Assembly: GCF_030316605.1 (NCBI RefSeq)
Contig: NZ_CP127039.1
Location: 496,001 to 560,000, forward strand
Origin: Spiroplasma ixodetis Y32
Lineage (GTDB): Bacteria > Bacillota_I > Bacilli_A > Mycoplasmatales > VBWQ01
DNA: 64,000 nucleotides
Reading direction: 5' to 3'
This document shows, one piece after another, positions 35,601 through 46,986 of the stretch. A program made the translations under genes and the position numbers. The number at the start of each line of letters is the position of its first letter. Within the stretch, counting starts at the first letter, position 1. Under the pieces are notes generated by a model that was given only the letters and a program-made list of their open reading frames with translations, had not been told where the DNA came from and did not search any database.

Positions 35601-35930
35601 TTAATTTATTCACTTTATTAATTGGACCTTTTTACCGATATAACAAATTACACAACTAGTTTCATTTAAATATTTGTAATAATCTTCATTAGAGTGGAAC
35701 CTTTGTCATTGTTTTACTTTTCATATTGGTATGTCGGTAATATTAATTACTACAACATTAAAATACAACGGACTTAAGAATCATAATAAATGAAATAAAT
35801 AATTTATATCACTATTAATATTTTTAAATAATAAATCACAAATAAACAATGCTGTCATCATATATCAAAACCCAATTTCTGCTAAATAATTAGGGTGACG
35901 ACAATTTTTTCATAAACCATAATTAATAAA
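35601..35930 (-). pseudogene. DUF1295/isoprenylcysteine methyltransferase-like, C-terminal fragment
   Basis: About 109 codons, open from the IS1595-like boundary to the stop at 35601. GLWKNCRHPNYLAEIGFWY matches the signature GLW..SRHPNY..E of DUF1295 and related membrane methyltransferases or reductases. Hydrophobic helices follow. The 5' part is cut off by IS1595-like copy 6 and is not on its far side, so DNA was deleted. Confidence 0.75.
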
Positions 35931-36870
35931 GGCTTTTCTCCCTTTATGTACTATTTTAAATTTTATCGCATAAATGCTGAGAAAAGCCTATCTAGGGACT
36001 TCTCCCCACATTTTTAAATGAAACATAGCATTACAGTTTCAAAAGTAGGTATCTTGTTGAATTTATATGCAGCTTCTTTGGCATATAAATGAACATGATG
36101 TTTTGCAACTTTGATATGTGTTTTAAATGTTCTTCGTATATGTTTTCATACTGATTCAATTTGATTGGTATTTACGCCAATTTTTGAAACATAACCATCT
36201 TGATGGTTAACTGTTTTGTGATTAGGGAAAAGTGATTTGAAATCACGATATCCTTTTCAAGAATCAGTATGTACATCACACTTTGAAGAAATATGGTTTC
36301 TTGCAAACTGCAAAAGATTTTTACTTTTTGCGTTTTTGATTACTTTCACAATTAAATTATTGGTTGTTTTTTCATAAATCCCAACAATTAATGTTTTATT
36401 TATCAAAGATCTGCCTTGTTTTTTAAAACCCATATGTGAAAGATACATTTCATCCATTTGCACTATGCCCTCAACAATAAATTGATGTTCTTGTTTGGCA
36501 ATACGATTTCTGATTTCATGACCCATTCTTCAAGCAGTTTTCAAAGTCACACCCAATTCTTTTGCAACATCAGTTGATGTAATTCCATGTTTGGTGTTTA
36601 TTCATCTAAAGATGAGATAAAATCAAAATCTCAAAGGTGTTTGTGACTTGTAAAAAATGGTGCCATGAAGAATACTAAATGTTTGATGACATTTCAAACA
36701 TCTTATTCTTCTTAAATTAGAAGTATTCAAACTTGTTCAAGAACACATGATACATTTGTTTTTCTTCAAACTTGCTATATATTTTAAACAATCCTGTTCT
36801 GTTTGAAAAGCATTGTTGAACTCATTCAATTTCATTGTTTCCTCCACAAGTACATGTGGGGAGAAGTCCG
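35931..36870 (-). mobile_element. IS1595-like insertion sequence, copy 6, no target duplication
   Basis: A 940-bp copy, one T shorter in its tail. Its flanks do not match: ttaataaa on the left and ttaattat on the right. The right flank is the left end of the IS3-like element. It therefore inserted there, and the DNA on its other side was later deleted or exchanged. Confidence 0.9.
36014..36835 (-). CDS. IS1595-like transposase, copy 6
   Basis: A complete 273-residue frame with all catalytic and zinc-ribbon residues. Confidence 0.92.
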
Positions 36871-36938
36871 TTAATTATTTAAACTAATTATACTGTCTAG
36901 ATTAAAAATTATAGGAGTAAACTTAACTAACTTATGCC
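36871..36938 (-). repeat. Left-end remnant of the IS3-like element
   Basis: These 68 bp match the reverse complement of 25164-25231 nearly base for base, ending in CTTATGCC. The rest of the element is missing. Confidence 0.85.
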
Positions 36939-37340
36939 TTAAATACCCATAGCAACACCACTACTAATCAAGCAACCACCAGTACCCATATTTGCTATCT
37001 TTCTTATATTTTGAAATCTATTAGGTATTAATTCAGTTAAACCACTAATAACATTTGCTATACCAAAACTATTTAAAGATATATAAGTATCTCAGTCTAC
37101 AAAAGGAACATCAATCATCGGTTTAACAGTTGTAAATGGTGGATAAGTTGGTTTAGGTGGTTCAGTAGGACATGGTGGTCAAAAACACGGTTCATCTCTT
37201 AATAAAGACACAGACTTATCTATATACTGAACAAACTTAGCATAATTAATTAAATCAATTGTTCCTAAACCTAAAAATATCTTTTTATAACTATTAATAA
37301 CTTTATTTCTAGTAGTTGGTCTTTGATTAATATTCCACAT
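36939..37340 (-). pseudogene. Plectrovirus protein, truncated homologue of 61338-61904
   Basis: About 133 residues from ATG 37340. It shares GLGTI-L-NY, DWDTYISLNSFGIAN and NIRKIANMGTG-CLISSGVAM with the gene at 61338-61904. A Pro/Cys-rich central segment (EPCFWPPCPTEPPKPT) replaces the Thr-rich one there. The stop is created by the junction with the IS3-like end, so about 60 C-terminal residues are lost. Confidence 0.75.
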
Positions 37341-37583
37341 ATCAATTCCTATTTTTTACTAAATAATAAAGAATTTGGATGGGTTACACTTTATTGGACA
37401 CACAAGTGAACAAATTAGTGAAAAGAAAGGAATTATAATTATGACCAATATTAACTCATATACCGACGAATTTAAAAAGTAAATAGTAGCTTTATATCAA
37501 AGTGGTAAATCAATATCTTGCCTTGTTAAAGAGTATAATGTTACAAGAGCAGTTACTTATAAATGAATTAAGCAATTTACTAA

Positions 37584-38524
37584 CGGATTTCTCCCCACAT
37601 GTACTTGTGGAGGAAACAATGAAATTGAATGAGTTCAACAATGCTTTTCAAACAGAACAGGATTGTTTAAAATATATAGCAAGTTTGAAGAAAAACAAAT
37701 GTATCATGTGTTCTTGAACAAGTTTGAATACTTCTAATTTAAGAAGAATAAGATGTTTGAAATGTCATCAAACATTTAGTATTCTTCATGGCACCATTTT
37801 TTACAAGTCACAAACACCTTTGAGATTTTGATTTTATCTCATCTTTAGATGAATAAACACCAAACATGGAATTACATCAACTGATGTTGCAAAAGAATTG
37901 GGTGTGACTTTGAAAACTGCTTGAATAATGGGTCATGAAATCAGAAATCGTATTGCCAAACAAGAACATCAATTTCTTGTTGAGGGCATAGTGCAAATGG
38001 ATGAAATGTATCTTTCACATATGGGTTTTAAAAAACAAGGAAGATCTTTGATAAATAAAACATTAATTGTTGGGATTTATGAAAAAACAACCAATAATTT
38101 AAATGTGAAAGTAATCAAAAACGCAAAAAGTAAAAATCTTTTGCAGTTTGCAAGAAACCATATTTCTTCAAAGTGTGATGTACATACTGATTCTTGAAAA
38201 GGATATCGTGATTTCAAATCACTTTTCCCTAATCACAAAACAGTTAACCATCAAGATGGTTATGTTTCAAAAATTGGCGTAAATACCAATCAAATTGAAT
38301 CAGTGTGAAAACATATACGAAGAACATTTAAAACACATATCAAAGTTGCAAAACATCATGTTCATTTATATGCCAAAGAAGCTGCATATAAATTCAACAA
38401 GATACCTACTTTTGAAATTGTAATGCTATGTTTCATTTAAAAATGTGGGGAGGAGTCCGTAGATAGGCTTTTCTCAGCATTTATGTGATAAAATTTAAAA
38501 ATAGTACATAAAGGGAGAAAAGCC
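37584..38524 (+). mobile_element. IS1595-like insertion sequence, copy 7
   Basis: A 941-bp copy inside IS150-like copy C, duplication tttactaa at 37576-37583 and 38525-38532. The terminal CGGATTTC and inner GGAGGAGTCCG carry single changes. Confidence 0.92.
37619..38440 (+). CDS. IS1595-like transposase, copy 7
   Basis: A complete 273-residue frame, with more replacements than most copies (R to I before MGHEIRN, I to L, I to N, T to I). The acidic triad is unchanged, but activity is less certain. Confidence 0.87.
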
Positions 38525-39624
38525 TTTACTAATTCAGGCAGTTTTAAAACTAAAGATAATCTTTCTGATTTAGAAAAACAATTAATTCAAGCAAATAAAG
38601 AATTAAAACAGTTACGAATGGTAAATGATATTTTAAAGCAAGCAGCACTAATAATAGGTAGAAAATAGAAATTATTGTTAAAAATAAATCTAAATATAAA
38701 ATTCGCACAATGTGTCGTTTTTTAAAACTCTCTAAATCAACATATTATTTTAATTTAAAGAAAAAAGAAAAAAAACAAAATAATATTTATGAACAAGCTG
38801 TTATTAGTGCTTTTAAAGAAAATAAAGAAGTTTATGGAGCAAGAAGATTAAAAGTCATACTAGCAAACCAAGAAATTTATTTATCACGCAGAAAAATTAA
38901 AGAAATTATGAATAAGCATAATTTAATATCAAAATACACTAAATTATCATTCAAAAATCATCATAATAAAGTTAATGATAGTCAAATAACCAATCTTGTT
39001 AATAGAAACTTTAATAATAGAATTAAAAATGAAGTTATTGTTAGTGATTTAACTTATGTTCAAGTTAATGGTAAATGAAACTATATTTGTTTATTAATTG
39101 ACCTATTTAACCGCGGAATTATTGGGCATAGAAAAGATGCATCATTAGTAAATCAAGCATTTATGCAATCAAATCGCTGTTTAAAAGATATTGAAATATT
39201 TCATAGTGATCGCGGCAATGAATTTAACAATAAAATGATTGATAAACTTTTATTAGGATTCAATATTAATCGTTCTTTAAGCAAAAAAGGCTGTCCTTAT
39301 GATAATGCTGTTGCTAAAGCAACTTTCTCAAAACTTTTAAGACAGAATTTATTAATGATAGAAATTTTACATCATTAATCCAATTAAAATTAGAATTATT
39401 TGATTACATCAACTGATATAACAACATAAGAATTCACAGCACTCTAAACTACTTAACCCCCATCAAATACCAAGCACAAATGTCTACTAAAAAAATAGTC
39501 CTAAAAAGTGTTGCCATTCCAAATTTCTATGAAAATTATTAGCATCTATAAAAGTACAAAAAACTTTATATTTTGTTTCATATGTATAATTAACTTTGTA
39601 TTTTATTAAATAAATGTATGACAT

Positions 39625-40063
39625 TTTTATTTTTCTCCTTTATTTTATTTATTGTGTTATGATATTGCTAACGAGGTATGTATTTATATATAAACCCCCT
39701 ATTTTTTTAAATAATACAAATGTAATTTGTTAATTAGATTAATGGGGTATTTACTGAGCCATCATAAGGCTATTCAAATTAATCTATAATTACATTAAGC
39801 GATATACTGTTACTTTCTAATTTGCTTAACATTAGAATCCTTTTATACTGATAGAAGAAGGTCTATAACCAACAGTAATTTATTTTTCTTCCGACAGGGT
39901 ATTAAGTTTTAATCTTTTAACAAAAAAAGAACGATAGTTATATCGTTCTTTGTTATCCAATTATGAATCCAAGGGTTAAAGTGATGCGCCCAATAAATGT
40001 TAGTTTTGTATTTTATTTAATTTTGGGATTATTTAGATTTACAAGACATTAGGATGTGAAATT
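39625..40063. other. Plectrovirus non-coding region
   Basis: 439 bp without a credible gene between divergent viral genes. It contains short palindromic pieces (tatatataaacccc, taatggggtat) and a strong hairpin at 39926-39951. Divergent promoters or a replication signal would be expected here, but no exact site can be named. Confidence 0.5.
39926..39951 (+). terminator. Hairpin in the viral non-coding region
   Basis: AAAGAACGATA-GTTA-TATCGTTCTTT, a perfect 11-bp stem with 4-nt loop. It may be a terminator or a single-strand replication signal of the virus. Confidence 0.6.
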
Positions 40064-40438
40064 ATGTTTATACGTTTTATTACAACAGTTATGCATTTAT
40101 TTGCTTCAATTTTTATGAAGTTTTTTAGTTTTCCACTTGGTGATTTAGGTTTTAATTTAGGTGCGTTAATGATATTTTTGATTTTGCTTAGATTTGCATT
40201 TAGGGTTATTTTACCTGAATTAATGTTGCCAACATTAGGTTTAGGATATGCTGTTAAGTTTATTGGTAAAAGTTCTGTTTCTTTGGGTGTTGGTACTGGT
40301 CAACAAATTGCTAAGAATTATCAAAGACATGTTGAAAAAGTAAAAACAATAAATAAACAACAAAGTAAGTTTAAAGGTGGTGCTGGTGGTAATAAGTTTA
40401 CTGGTAGTTCAACTCGTGATTTTGGTATTGGTGATTAA
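40064..40438 (+). CDS. Plectrovirus membrane protein
   Basis: A 124-residue protein with hydrophobic segments at about 5-20 and 28-60, then a basic, Gly-rich tail (KFKGGAGGNKF). The small viral genes that follow are only 2-10 nt apart in one operon. It resembles SpV1-type virion or assembly proteins in size and context, but no domain is recognised. Confidence 0.7.
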   Translation: MFIRFITTVMHLFASIFMKFFSFPLGDLGFNLGALMIFLILLRFAFRVILPELMLPTLGLGYAVKFIGKSSVSLGVGTGQQIAKNYQRHVEKVKTINKQQSKFKGGAGGNKFTGSSTRDFGIGD

Positions 40439-40440
40439 TT

Positions 40441-40638
40441 ATGTCTAATTTTGTAGTTAGTATATTGCATTTTATTTTTATATTTTCTAGTAAAGATATT
40501 CAAATATTTTTAAATCAACCAAATATTACTAATGAAGTTTATATTTTGTTTAATTTAACTTTTTGGTTGGTATTGGGTGTATTTTTTAATTTTATTTATC
40601 GTACTATTAAATTTGTTTTTAGGTCATTGTTTGGGTAG
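40441..40638 (+). CDS. Small plectrovirus membrane protein
   Basis: A 65-residue protein with hydrophobic stretches at about 3-17 and 35-54 and a basic C-terminus (YRTIKFVFRSLFG). Starts 2 nt after the previous stop. It could be a minor coat or assembly protein; this is inferred from size and position only. Confidence 0.65.
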   Translation: MSNFVVSILHFIFIFSSKDIQIFLNQPNITNEVYILFNLTFWLVLGVFFNFIYRTIKFVFRSLFG

Positions 40639-40686
40639 GTGTTAAATATGAGTGTTTTAGAAGTTTACAATAAAATACATCAATGT

Positions 40687-41844
40687 TGTAAGGTAGTACA
40701 GACATTTTGGACTATTTTCCATCTAATAAAAGTTTATCAAAATAATCCATAGGAGTCATTAACCCTAATGATTTATGTGGTTTAGAATTGTTATAATATT
40801 CTTGAAAAGAATTAACTAATTTTTGAAATAAACTAAAATCACTATTTAAATATGGTTTTATTTCAAATAAATTACTTCAATTTCTATGAAATCTTTCAAT
40901 CTTACCATTACTCTGTGGTGATCTAAACGGTGTAGTTTCATGAACTATACCTTTTTTATTACAAAAATTTGTAAATCAACGATTCCTTTGTGGTTTTCCA
41001 CAAGATGTATTAACATATTGACTACCATTATCAGTTCTAATTCTTTTAATTTTAATTCCCAATTTTTCATAAAAATTTAAAGCATTTTTAGTAGCATTTA
41101 CAATATCTCTGGTTTGTGCTTGTTCAGATGGATAACAATAAGTAATTCGAGTTTTTTCATCAATAAAATCAATAATATATCATCTTTTACTTCCTGTTAT
41201 ATAATCTGATACTACTTTAATATCAGTCTGCAATAATCCAGTTTCTTTTACTTCATATCTCAAATGTTTTTTCTTAATAGTTTTTTGTGAATAAAAACCA
41301 AAACGTTTTAATCAACGATATATAGTTTTAACCGAAGGTTTTGGCAAAAAATTAAACCTAATATCATCAATATTTCTTATTAAATAACAAAATTGAAAAG
41401 CACCTATACCAAACTCTTCTTTATACTGAACAAAATAATTTATAAATTTTTCTGATAATTCCAAATTATACAAATATTTAATATTTTTAGGTTTTGTTGA
41501 TTTAAATAATAATTCTTCAAAAGGTTTATTTTTGTAGAAAATATCATAAAAACGTTTAGCTCAATAATAAAAAGTTTGCTTTGGCATATGTAATTGAGAA
41601 ATTATTTCTTTACAAGAATTTTTATTTTTACATAAAAAACAAAATTTTTTAAATTTACGATAATAAATATTAACTTTATTAATATTTTTATCATTTTTAT
41701 ACTTTTCTACAAACTTGTTAAATTTATAATCAAATTTAGTAAAATCAGCACTATTAATTAAATATTTCATTTTAAACTACACCTCAACTAATAATATAAA
41801 GTTATAAAAACTTTTATTAGTCCAAAAAGTGTGTCTAATCTACA
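40687..41844 (-). mobile_element. IS481-like insertion sequence, copy 3
   Basis: A 1158-bp intact element in a viral gene, with a 16-bp target duplication taaaatacatcaatgt at 40671-40686 and 41845-41860. Confidence 0.93.
40712..41770 (-). CDS. IS481-like DDE transposase, copy 3 (intact)
   Basis: An uninterrupted 352-residue frame matching copy 2 with at most a few changes, such as a Cys for Phe/Leu near residue 47. All rve motifs are present. Confidence 0.93.
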
Positions 41845-42015
41845 TAAAATACATCAATGTATAGTTGATTATTGAACTATGTTTATAGGTAATCCAGTTG
41901 ACGATTTTACTACTATTTTATGAAATTTAGTAATTTATGGAACACAGTTTTTTATTGGATTTGTTTTATTTTATGGTTCATGGTGAATTTTAAAATGTTT
42001 ATTTGGTAAATAATT

Positions 42016-43074
42016 ATGTGATTTAAGTTTGCTAAATTATTTTTTGTTGTAAATACTTCTGTTCAAGCACCGACTAGTTTAATTGCTTCAAATGACCCTA
42101 ATGTTGTTAATTATGATATTACAAAAGAAATGGTTAAACATGTTAAATATCATGATTTTGATGATTGAGCAACCATTCCTTGAAATTCTGCTTATTTTGA
42201 TGTTGACCAACCGGATTTAAAATTAGTTAGTGGTGAATTTATTGGAAATGGTGAGGGTATTTATACATGTTATTATTATAGTGATACAGTTGGTGTTTCA
42301 TCACAAATGATAGATATGGGAACTGGTGTTTATACTTTTAATAGAAAACAATTAGATGAATTTTCACGTATTATGTTTAATCATAATTATGTTGCAAAGA
42401 ATAATACTAATAATTTAAATTTTGTTAATACTGGTAAAAGTATTATAAATTTTCAAACACAGTTAAATTTTGAAATTGATAAACCTTTAAGTTTTTATAT
42501 TCAAGGTTTTATGTTTTATTTTGAATATGAATATTTTAAAACTTTTACTGCTAATTTTGTTTTTAGTTTTTTAGATAATGTTGGTGATACAAAATATGTT
42601 TTTAAAGGTAAAGTTGATAATGATATTTATCAACAAGACTTATATAATTTTGTTACTATGCCTATTCGTGTTCCAAATTTAAGACATTTAACAGTATTTT
42701 TTGATGTTCATGGTGAATCAACTAGACCAACTTTTTCACCACAGTTAAATTTTGGTCAAATTAATATTTTTTCAAGTGAGAAAGTAACACCAGTCCCACC
42801 AAATAGTCCTTTTAATCCTGAGTATGAACGTGTTAGTTGATATGATGTTTTTGGTCATTTGAGTAATGCTTTTAGATGAGTACTTTATGGTGTTGTTGGT
42901 AAGGTTTTACCCGTGGAACCATTAAGAGAGTTTTTTACTAAACTTGACGGATTGTTGAGACGTATTTTTGATGATACTATTAGTTCTGTTTTAAATGTTG
43001 ATTTTACTAGTGGTTTAGAACAAGTTTTAACTTTATGAGTATTTTTAAAAGCAGTAGGATTTTTAGTTGGTTAG
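42016..43074 (+). CDS. Plectrovirus large protein, probable minor coat/adsorption protein
   Basis: A 352-residue protein. The N-terminus (MWFKAKL-like, residues 1-15) is hydrophobic and may be a signal sequence ending near VQAP. A long beta-rich region follows, and a hydrophobic stretch lies at the C-terminus (VLTLWVFLKAVGFLVG). This layout matches pIII-like adsorption proteins of filamentous phages, an inference from layout and its place before the ATPase gene. Several UGA tryptophans. Confidence 0.65.
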
Positions 43075-43085
43075 GAGTTGAAATA

Positions 43086-44012
43086 ATGCCTTGATATGGT
43101 TATTTACTTTTAGGATTTTTATTATTAATAAAGCTGTATCCATTTTTAATAACTAGAAAAAATATAAAAATATTACAACGTGTAGGTAGTTATATTATTT
43201 CAGCACCACCACGTACTGGTAAATCTGCTCTTGCTTGTTGTTTAGCACAAAAACATACGGGTAGGGTAGTAGTAAGTCCTATTCCTATTAAAGTTCGTAA
43301 TGAATATAGTTATTGCTGTTCTTATGATGATGTTTTTAAATTTAATCAATTAAATAGTAATTATGCTTTTAAAGAGTGTGATATGGTTGTTTTAGAGGAG
43401 TTAGGTTTGAAAATTAATAGTAATGATTTGTCACCCGAATTTAAAGAAACACAAGAAAGTTTGGGAATGTTTTGTAAATTAATAGGTCATAATTTTAATG
43501 GAATTATGTATATGATTGAACAACACCCAGATAGAATACCAAAACAAGCACGTGAAAAAGTAGAGTATATTGTTCAAGTTAAAAGAATGCGTATTTTGTT
43601 ATTTTTAGTTAAGTTTAAACTAAATATTTATACTAATGCTGATGACTATAATAAAGTTGTCTTATCTAAAAGACAAACTAAGAAAATAATTAAACGTGGT
43701 GGATTACCACCTAGTTATAGTGGTGAAACTATGACTTTTAGTTTATGATTTCCTAGGTATTATTTACAAAGATATAATAGTCGTGCTTTAAATTATATTC
43801 ATTCTTTAAAGAGTGAATTAAGTATTGTTAAAGACTATGAACAATCACAAGCATTAGATTTTACTGTTGATGATATTAGAGCAGTAGGATTAGATAAGTT
43901 GGATAATATATTACAAACTGAAAAGAAAGAAACTGAAAATATTGTATGCCGTACTTGTTATTATAGAAATAAATATTCTAAGAAAAATAAGAAAGATGTT
44001 AAAATAGAGTAA
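43086..44012 (+). CDS. Plectrovirus Zot/pI-like assembly ATPase
   Basis: A 308-residue protein with one N-terminal membrane helix (about 5-22), a P-loop SAPPRTGKSALA (about 47-58) and a Walker B-like stretch DMVVLEELG. Filamentous-phage pI/Zot proteins use such an ATPase to extrude virions through the membrane. Unlike pI, the helix is N-terminal. It starts 11 nt after the previous gene. The C-terminal part is basic, with a CRTCYYR motif. Confidence 0.75.
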
Positions 44013-44032
44013 ACCTATATTATTGGTCGAAG

Positions 44033-44110
44033 CCAACCAGAATCTTGGTTGGTTGGCCGTGGCGTAAACGCCACTGGGGTGAGTCGCGAAGCAACTAGGG
44101 GCAAAGCCCC
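44033..44110. other. GC-rich cluster of tandem hairpins (viral)
   Basis: Three or four small stem-loops lie in a row: CCAACC...GGTTGG, GTGGCG-TAAA-CGCCAC (44059-44074), AGTCGCGAAGCAACT, and GGGGC-AAA-GCCCC (44098-44110). It is the most GC-rich stretch seen in the window and follows the last viral gene of the operon. A role in viral strand initiation, packaging or termination is likely. Confidence 0.75.
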
Positions 44111-44121
44111 TATATACTTGT

Positions 44122-44620
44122 CTATAATTTTAAAGAAATGTTTAAAAAGTAATTATATCCTACGTTTTTGTTACCGTCTCTTATTTTAAATTGTTCTAAT
44201 CGTTCACGTCATATTTTATTTTTATATTCATTTGTATGTTCATTACAAAAAAAGTAATCAGTTAATATTGTTTCATTTAATTTTAATACTACTTGAAGAT
44301 GATTATCAGATTTATTATTATATTTTTTTCTTTCGCAATTTTCAATTACTTCTTTAGATTTAAAATGATTGTTTTTCATTTGTTCAATTTCTTTATCTGT
44401 AAAATAATCTTGAAGTTTTGGTGTTTCCTCATCAAATTTTATTTTATGTTCGTTGCAAAAATATAAATTTCCTAAATTTTGTACTTCTATTATTTCGTTT
44501 TCAATTTTTAATACATTTATCTCAATCGCAAAGAATAATATTTTTAATTTGATTTTTAAATTTATTTTCTTTTTTGTCTTTTTTAATTTTTATTTTTGTT
44601 TTGCATCTTTTTTTACTCAT
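44122..44620 (-). pseudogene. Small viral gene with two CNEH repeats, frameshifted
   Basis: From ATG 44620 (after AAAGGGGG) the first frame is Lys-rich (MSKKRCKTKIKIKKDK). A second frame takes over near 44530 and reads to the TAG at 44122, with two repeats of the form L-LYFCNEH / LTDYFFCNEHTNEYKNK, possibly metal-binding. The role is unknown. Confidence 0.5.
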
Positions 44621-44914
44621 AAATCCCCCTTTTTCTTTAATTTTACTATTAAATTGTACTTATTTTTATTATTTTTTCAATATACATTTTAAACACAAAA
44701 TAAAGTCTAAATACAAGGCGTTTATTTTATGATACCTATACTATTAATTATATTGAAATTGTTTTTTATATGGAAAATATGAAATCATTTTTTTAAAATA
44801 ATTTTTATTTTATTTAAAATTAAACTTATAAATGTATATAATAAACAAGTAAATTAATATTTTAAAAATATTTACAATAAATTTAGATTTTTAAAAAATA
44901 GTTAGGAGAATAAT
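44621..44914. repeat. Non-coding region related to 51060-51215
   Basis: It shares with 51060-51215 the blocks ATTGTACTTATTTTT and GATACCTAT-ACTATTAAT with similar spacing. In both places a small minus-strand gene starts right beside it, so it is probably a shared promoter/control region of virus or plasmid genes. The rest is AT-rich with no other signal. Confidence 0.6.
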
Positions 44915-45983
44915 ATGGATTTTAATTATAAATGAATTTATAAAGAACAATATCCTAAAATTGATAATTTAATTTTAGAACATATAACAAAGAAATGAGA
45001 AAAATGAGATTGAAGAATAAAAAATACAAGAGATAAAAAGAAATATAAAATTGTTGATTATCAATATCGAACAAGAAAAACATTATATGGAATGGTAACA
45101 TATAAAAGAAGAATTTATGAATATTTTAATGAAGAATTACAAAAATGAATTCGTGTTTGTTTAGTTGATGAAATACTACAATTACCTAAATATAAAAGAA
45201 TTGGTGAAGATATTGAAGATACTATTATTGAAAATTTTGCAGATGGCAAAAGATATTGTGATATTTGTGCTATTTGTAAAAAAGCAGGTATTAGTGTTAG
45301 TAGCGTTCATAGAGTTTTTAAAAATTTCGAAATACTTGAAGCAAACCCAGTTAAAGTAAAATTAGAAAAAAATCAACCTATTTTTGTAGCGATTGATGAT
45401 GGACATCGAAAATTTTGAAATTTTAAACGTAAAGGTATAAAACATTCTATGAGATTAATAGTAACATATACAGATAATATTAATCACAAAGTACAAAATG
45501 AAAGAGTAAAAGCAATTATTAGACCAACAAAAACAAAAATTGGAGTTAAAAAAACTGCTGAATTTGTTAAAGAACATTGCCAAAAATTTTATGAAAACAT
45601 TGAACAAGCAAAAATTATTATTTGTGGTGATAGTGCAGGCTGAATTAAAGATTTGGCAGATTATTTAGGTGCACAGTTTGTTTTAGATAAATTTCATTTA
45701 ATTAGAACATTATATCTTGGAATAATGGTTGGAAATAAAGAAAAATATTTAGAAGAATATAATCATTGTAAAAATTTAATTAATAATGGTCAATATGAAC
45801 AATTAATTAACTATTTATATAACCAATTAGATAATCATAAAAAATTAAAGAAACAGTATTTTAAAAATAATAAACAAGGTATTGAAAATCAAGGTGCTAA
45901 ATGAAATATTGGTTGCTTTACTGAAACAAATATTTGACATGTTTTAAAGGAAATGCTTGGTAATAGAACATATAATATTTTAA

Positions 45984-46924
45984 GGCTTTTCTCCCTTTAT
46001 GTACTATTTTTAAATTTTATCACATAAATGCTGAGAAAAGCCTATCTACGGACTTCTCCCCACATTTTTAAAGGAAACATAGCATTACAGTTTCAAAAGT
46101 AGGTATCTTGTTGAATTTATATGCAGCTTCTTTGGCATATAAATGAACATGATGTTTTGCAACTTTGATATGTGTTTTAAATGTTCTTCGTATATGTTTT
46201 CATACTGATTCAATTTGATTGGTATTTACGCCAATTTTTGAAACATAACCATCTTGATGGTTAACTGTTTTGTGATTAGGGAAAAGTGATTTGAAATCAC
46301 GATATCCTTTTCAAGAATCAGTATGTACATCACACTTTGAAGAAATATGGTTTCTTGCAAACTGCAAAAGATTTTTACTTTTTGCGTTTTTGATTACTTT
46401 CACAATTAAATTATTGGTTGTTTTTTCATAAATCCCAACAATTAATGTTTTATTTATCAAAGATCTTCCTTGTTTTTTAAAACCCATATGTGAAAGATAC
46501 ATTTCATCCATTTGCACTATGCCCTCAACAATAAATTGATGTTCTTGTTTGGCAATACGATTTCTGATTTCATGACCCATTCTTCAAGCAGTTTTCAAAG
46601 TCACACCCAATTCTTTTGCAACATCAGTTGATGTAATTCCATGTTTGGTGTTTATTCATCTAAAGATGAGATAAAATCAAAATCTCAAAGGTGTTTGTGA
46701 CTTGTAAAAAATGGTGCCATGAAGAATACTAAATGTTTGATGACATTTCAAACATCTTATTCTTCTTAGATTAGAAGTATTCAAACTTGTTCAAGAACAC
46801 ATGATACATTTGTTTTTCTTCAAACTTGCTATATATTTTAAACAATCCTGTTCTGTTTGAAAAGCATTGTTGAACTCATTCAATTTCATTGTTTCCTCCA
46901 CAAGTACATGTGGGGAGAAGTCCG
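45984..46924 (-). mobile_element. IS1595-like insertion sequence, copy 8
   Basis: A 941-bp copy with duplication tattttaa at 45976-45983 and 46925-46932. Confidence 0.92.
46068..46889 (-). CDS. IS1595-like transposase, copy 8
   Basis: A complete 273-residue frame. The last residue changes from I to L and one residue in the zinc ribbon differs. Catalytic residues intact. Confidence 0.92.
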
Positions 46925-46986
46925 TATTTTAATTTACATTAAAATGGTTATTTTTAAATGTAATAAGATAAACTTTGAAACATAAT

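Larger units (their letters stand above)
37441..39498 (+). pseudogene. IS150-like transposase genes, copy C, degenerate
   Basis: orfA (ATG 37441) has a nonsense codon, AAGTAA where copy B has AAGCAA, and is then split by copy 7. orfB (from about 38680) keeps VIVSDLTYV and HSDRGNEFNN but has a small deletion near 39130 and frame changes near 39330 and 39490. Confidence 0.85.
37376..39521 (+). mobile_element. IS150-like element, copy C, with nested IS1595-like copy
   Basis: Ends TGGATGGGTTACACTTT and GTTGCCATTCCA, imperfect inverted repeats of about 24 bp. The target duplication aatt (possibly aattt) is at 37372-37375 and 39522-39525, proven by the viral frame restored on removal. IS1595-like copy 7 is inserted in its orfA. 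Confidence 0.88.
37349..39624 (-). pseudogene. Small plectrovirus gene split by IS150-like copy C
   Basis: Removing the IS and one copy of its duplication joins 39624-39526 to 37375-37349 in frame. The result is a 41-residue protein that starts MSYIYLIKYKVNYTYETKYK and ends SLLFSKK. GGAG lies upstream of the ATG. The family and role are unknown; it lies directly upstream of the 36939-37340 gene, as in a viral operon. Confidence 0.75.
40648..42013 (+). pseudogene. Small plectrovirus protein split by IS481-like copy 3
   Basis: Joining 40648-40686 to 41861-42013 gives an uninterrupted 63-residue protein, MSVLEVYNKIHQC + IVDYWTMFIGN..., with one transmembrane helix (about 33-52) and a basic end, the shape of a filamentous-phage coat protein. 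AGGTG is upstream. Confidence 0.75.
44915..46985 (+). pseudogene. UPF0236 (ISLre2-type) transposase split by IS1595-like copy 8
   Basis: 44915-45983 and 46933-46985 rejoin in frame to about 374 residues, ending NRTYNILIYIKMVIFKCNKINF like the copy at 52994. Motifs: AIDDGHRKFWNFKRK, IIICGDSAGWIK and GCFTETNIWHVLKE. These are typical of UPF0236 transposases. GGAG precedes the ATG. No other lesion is visible. Element ends could not be found. Confidence 0.82.
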
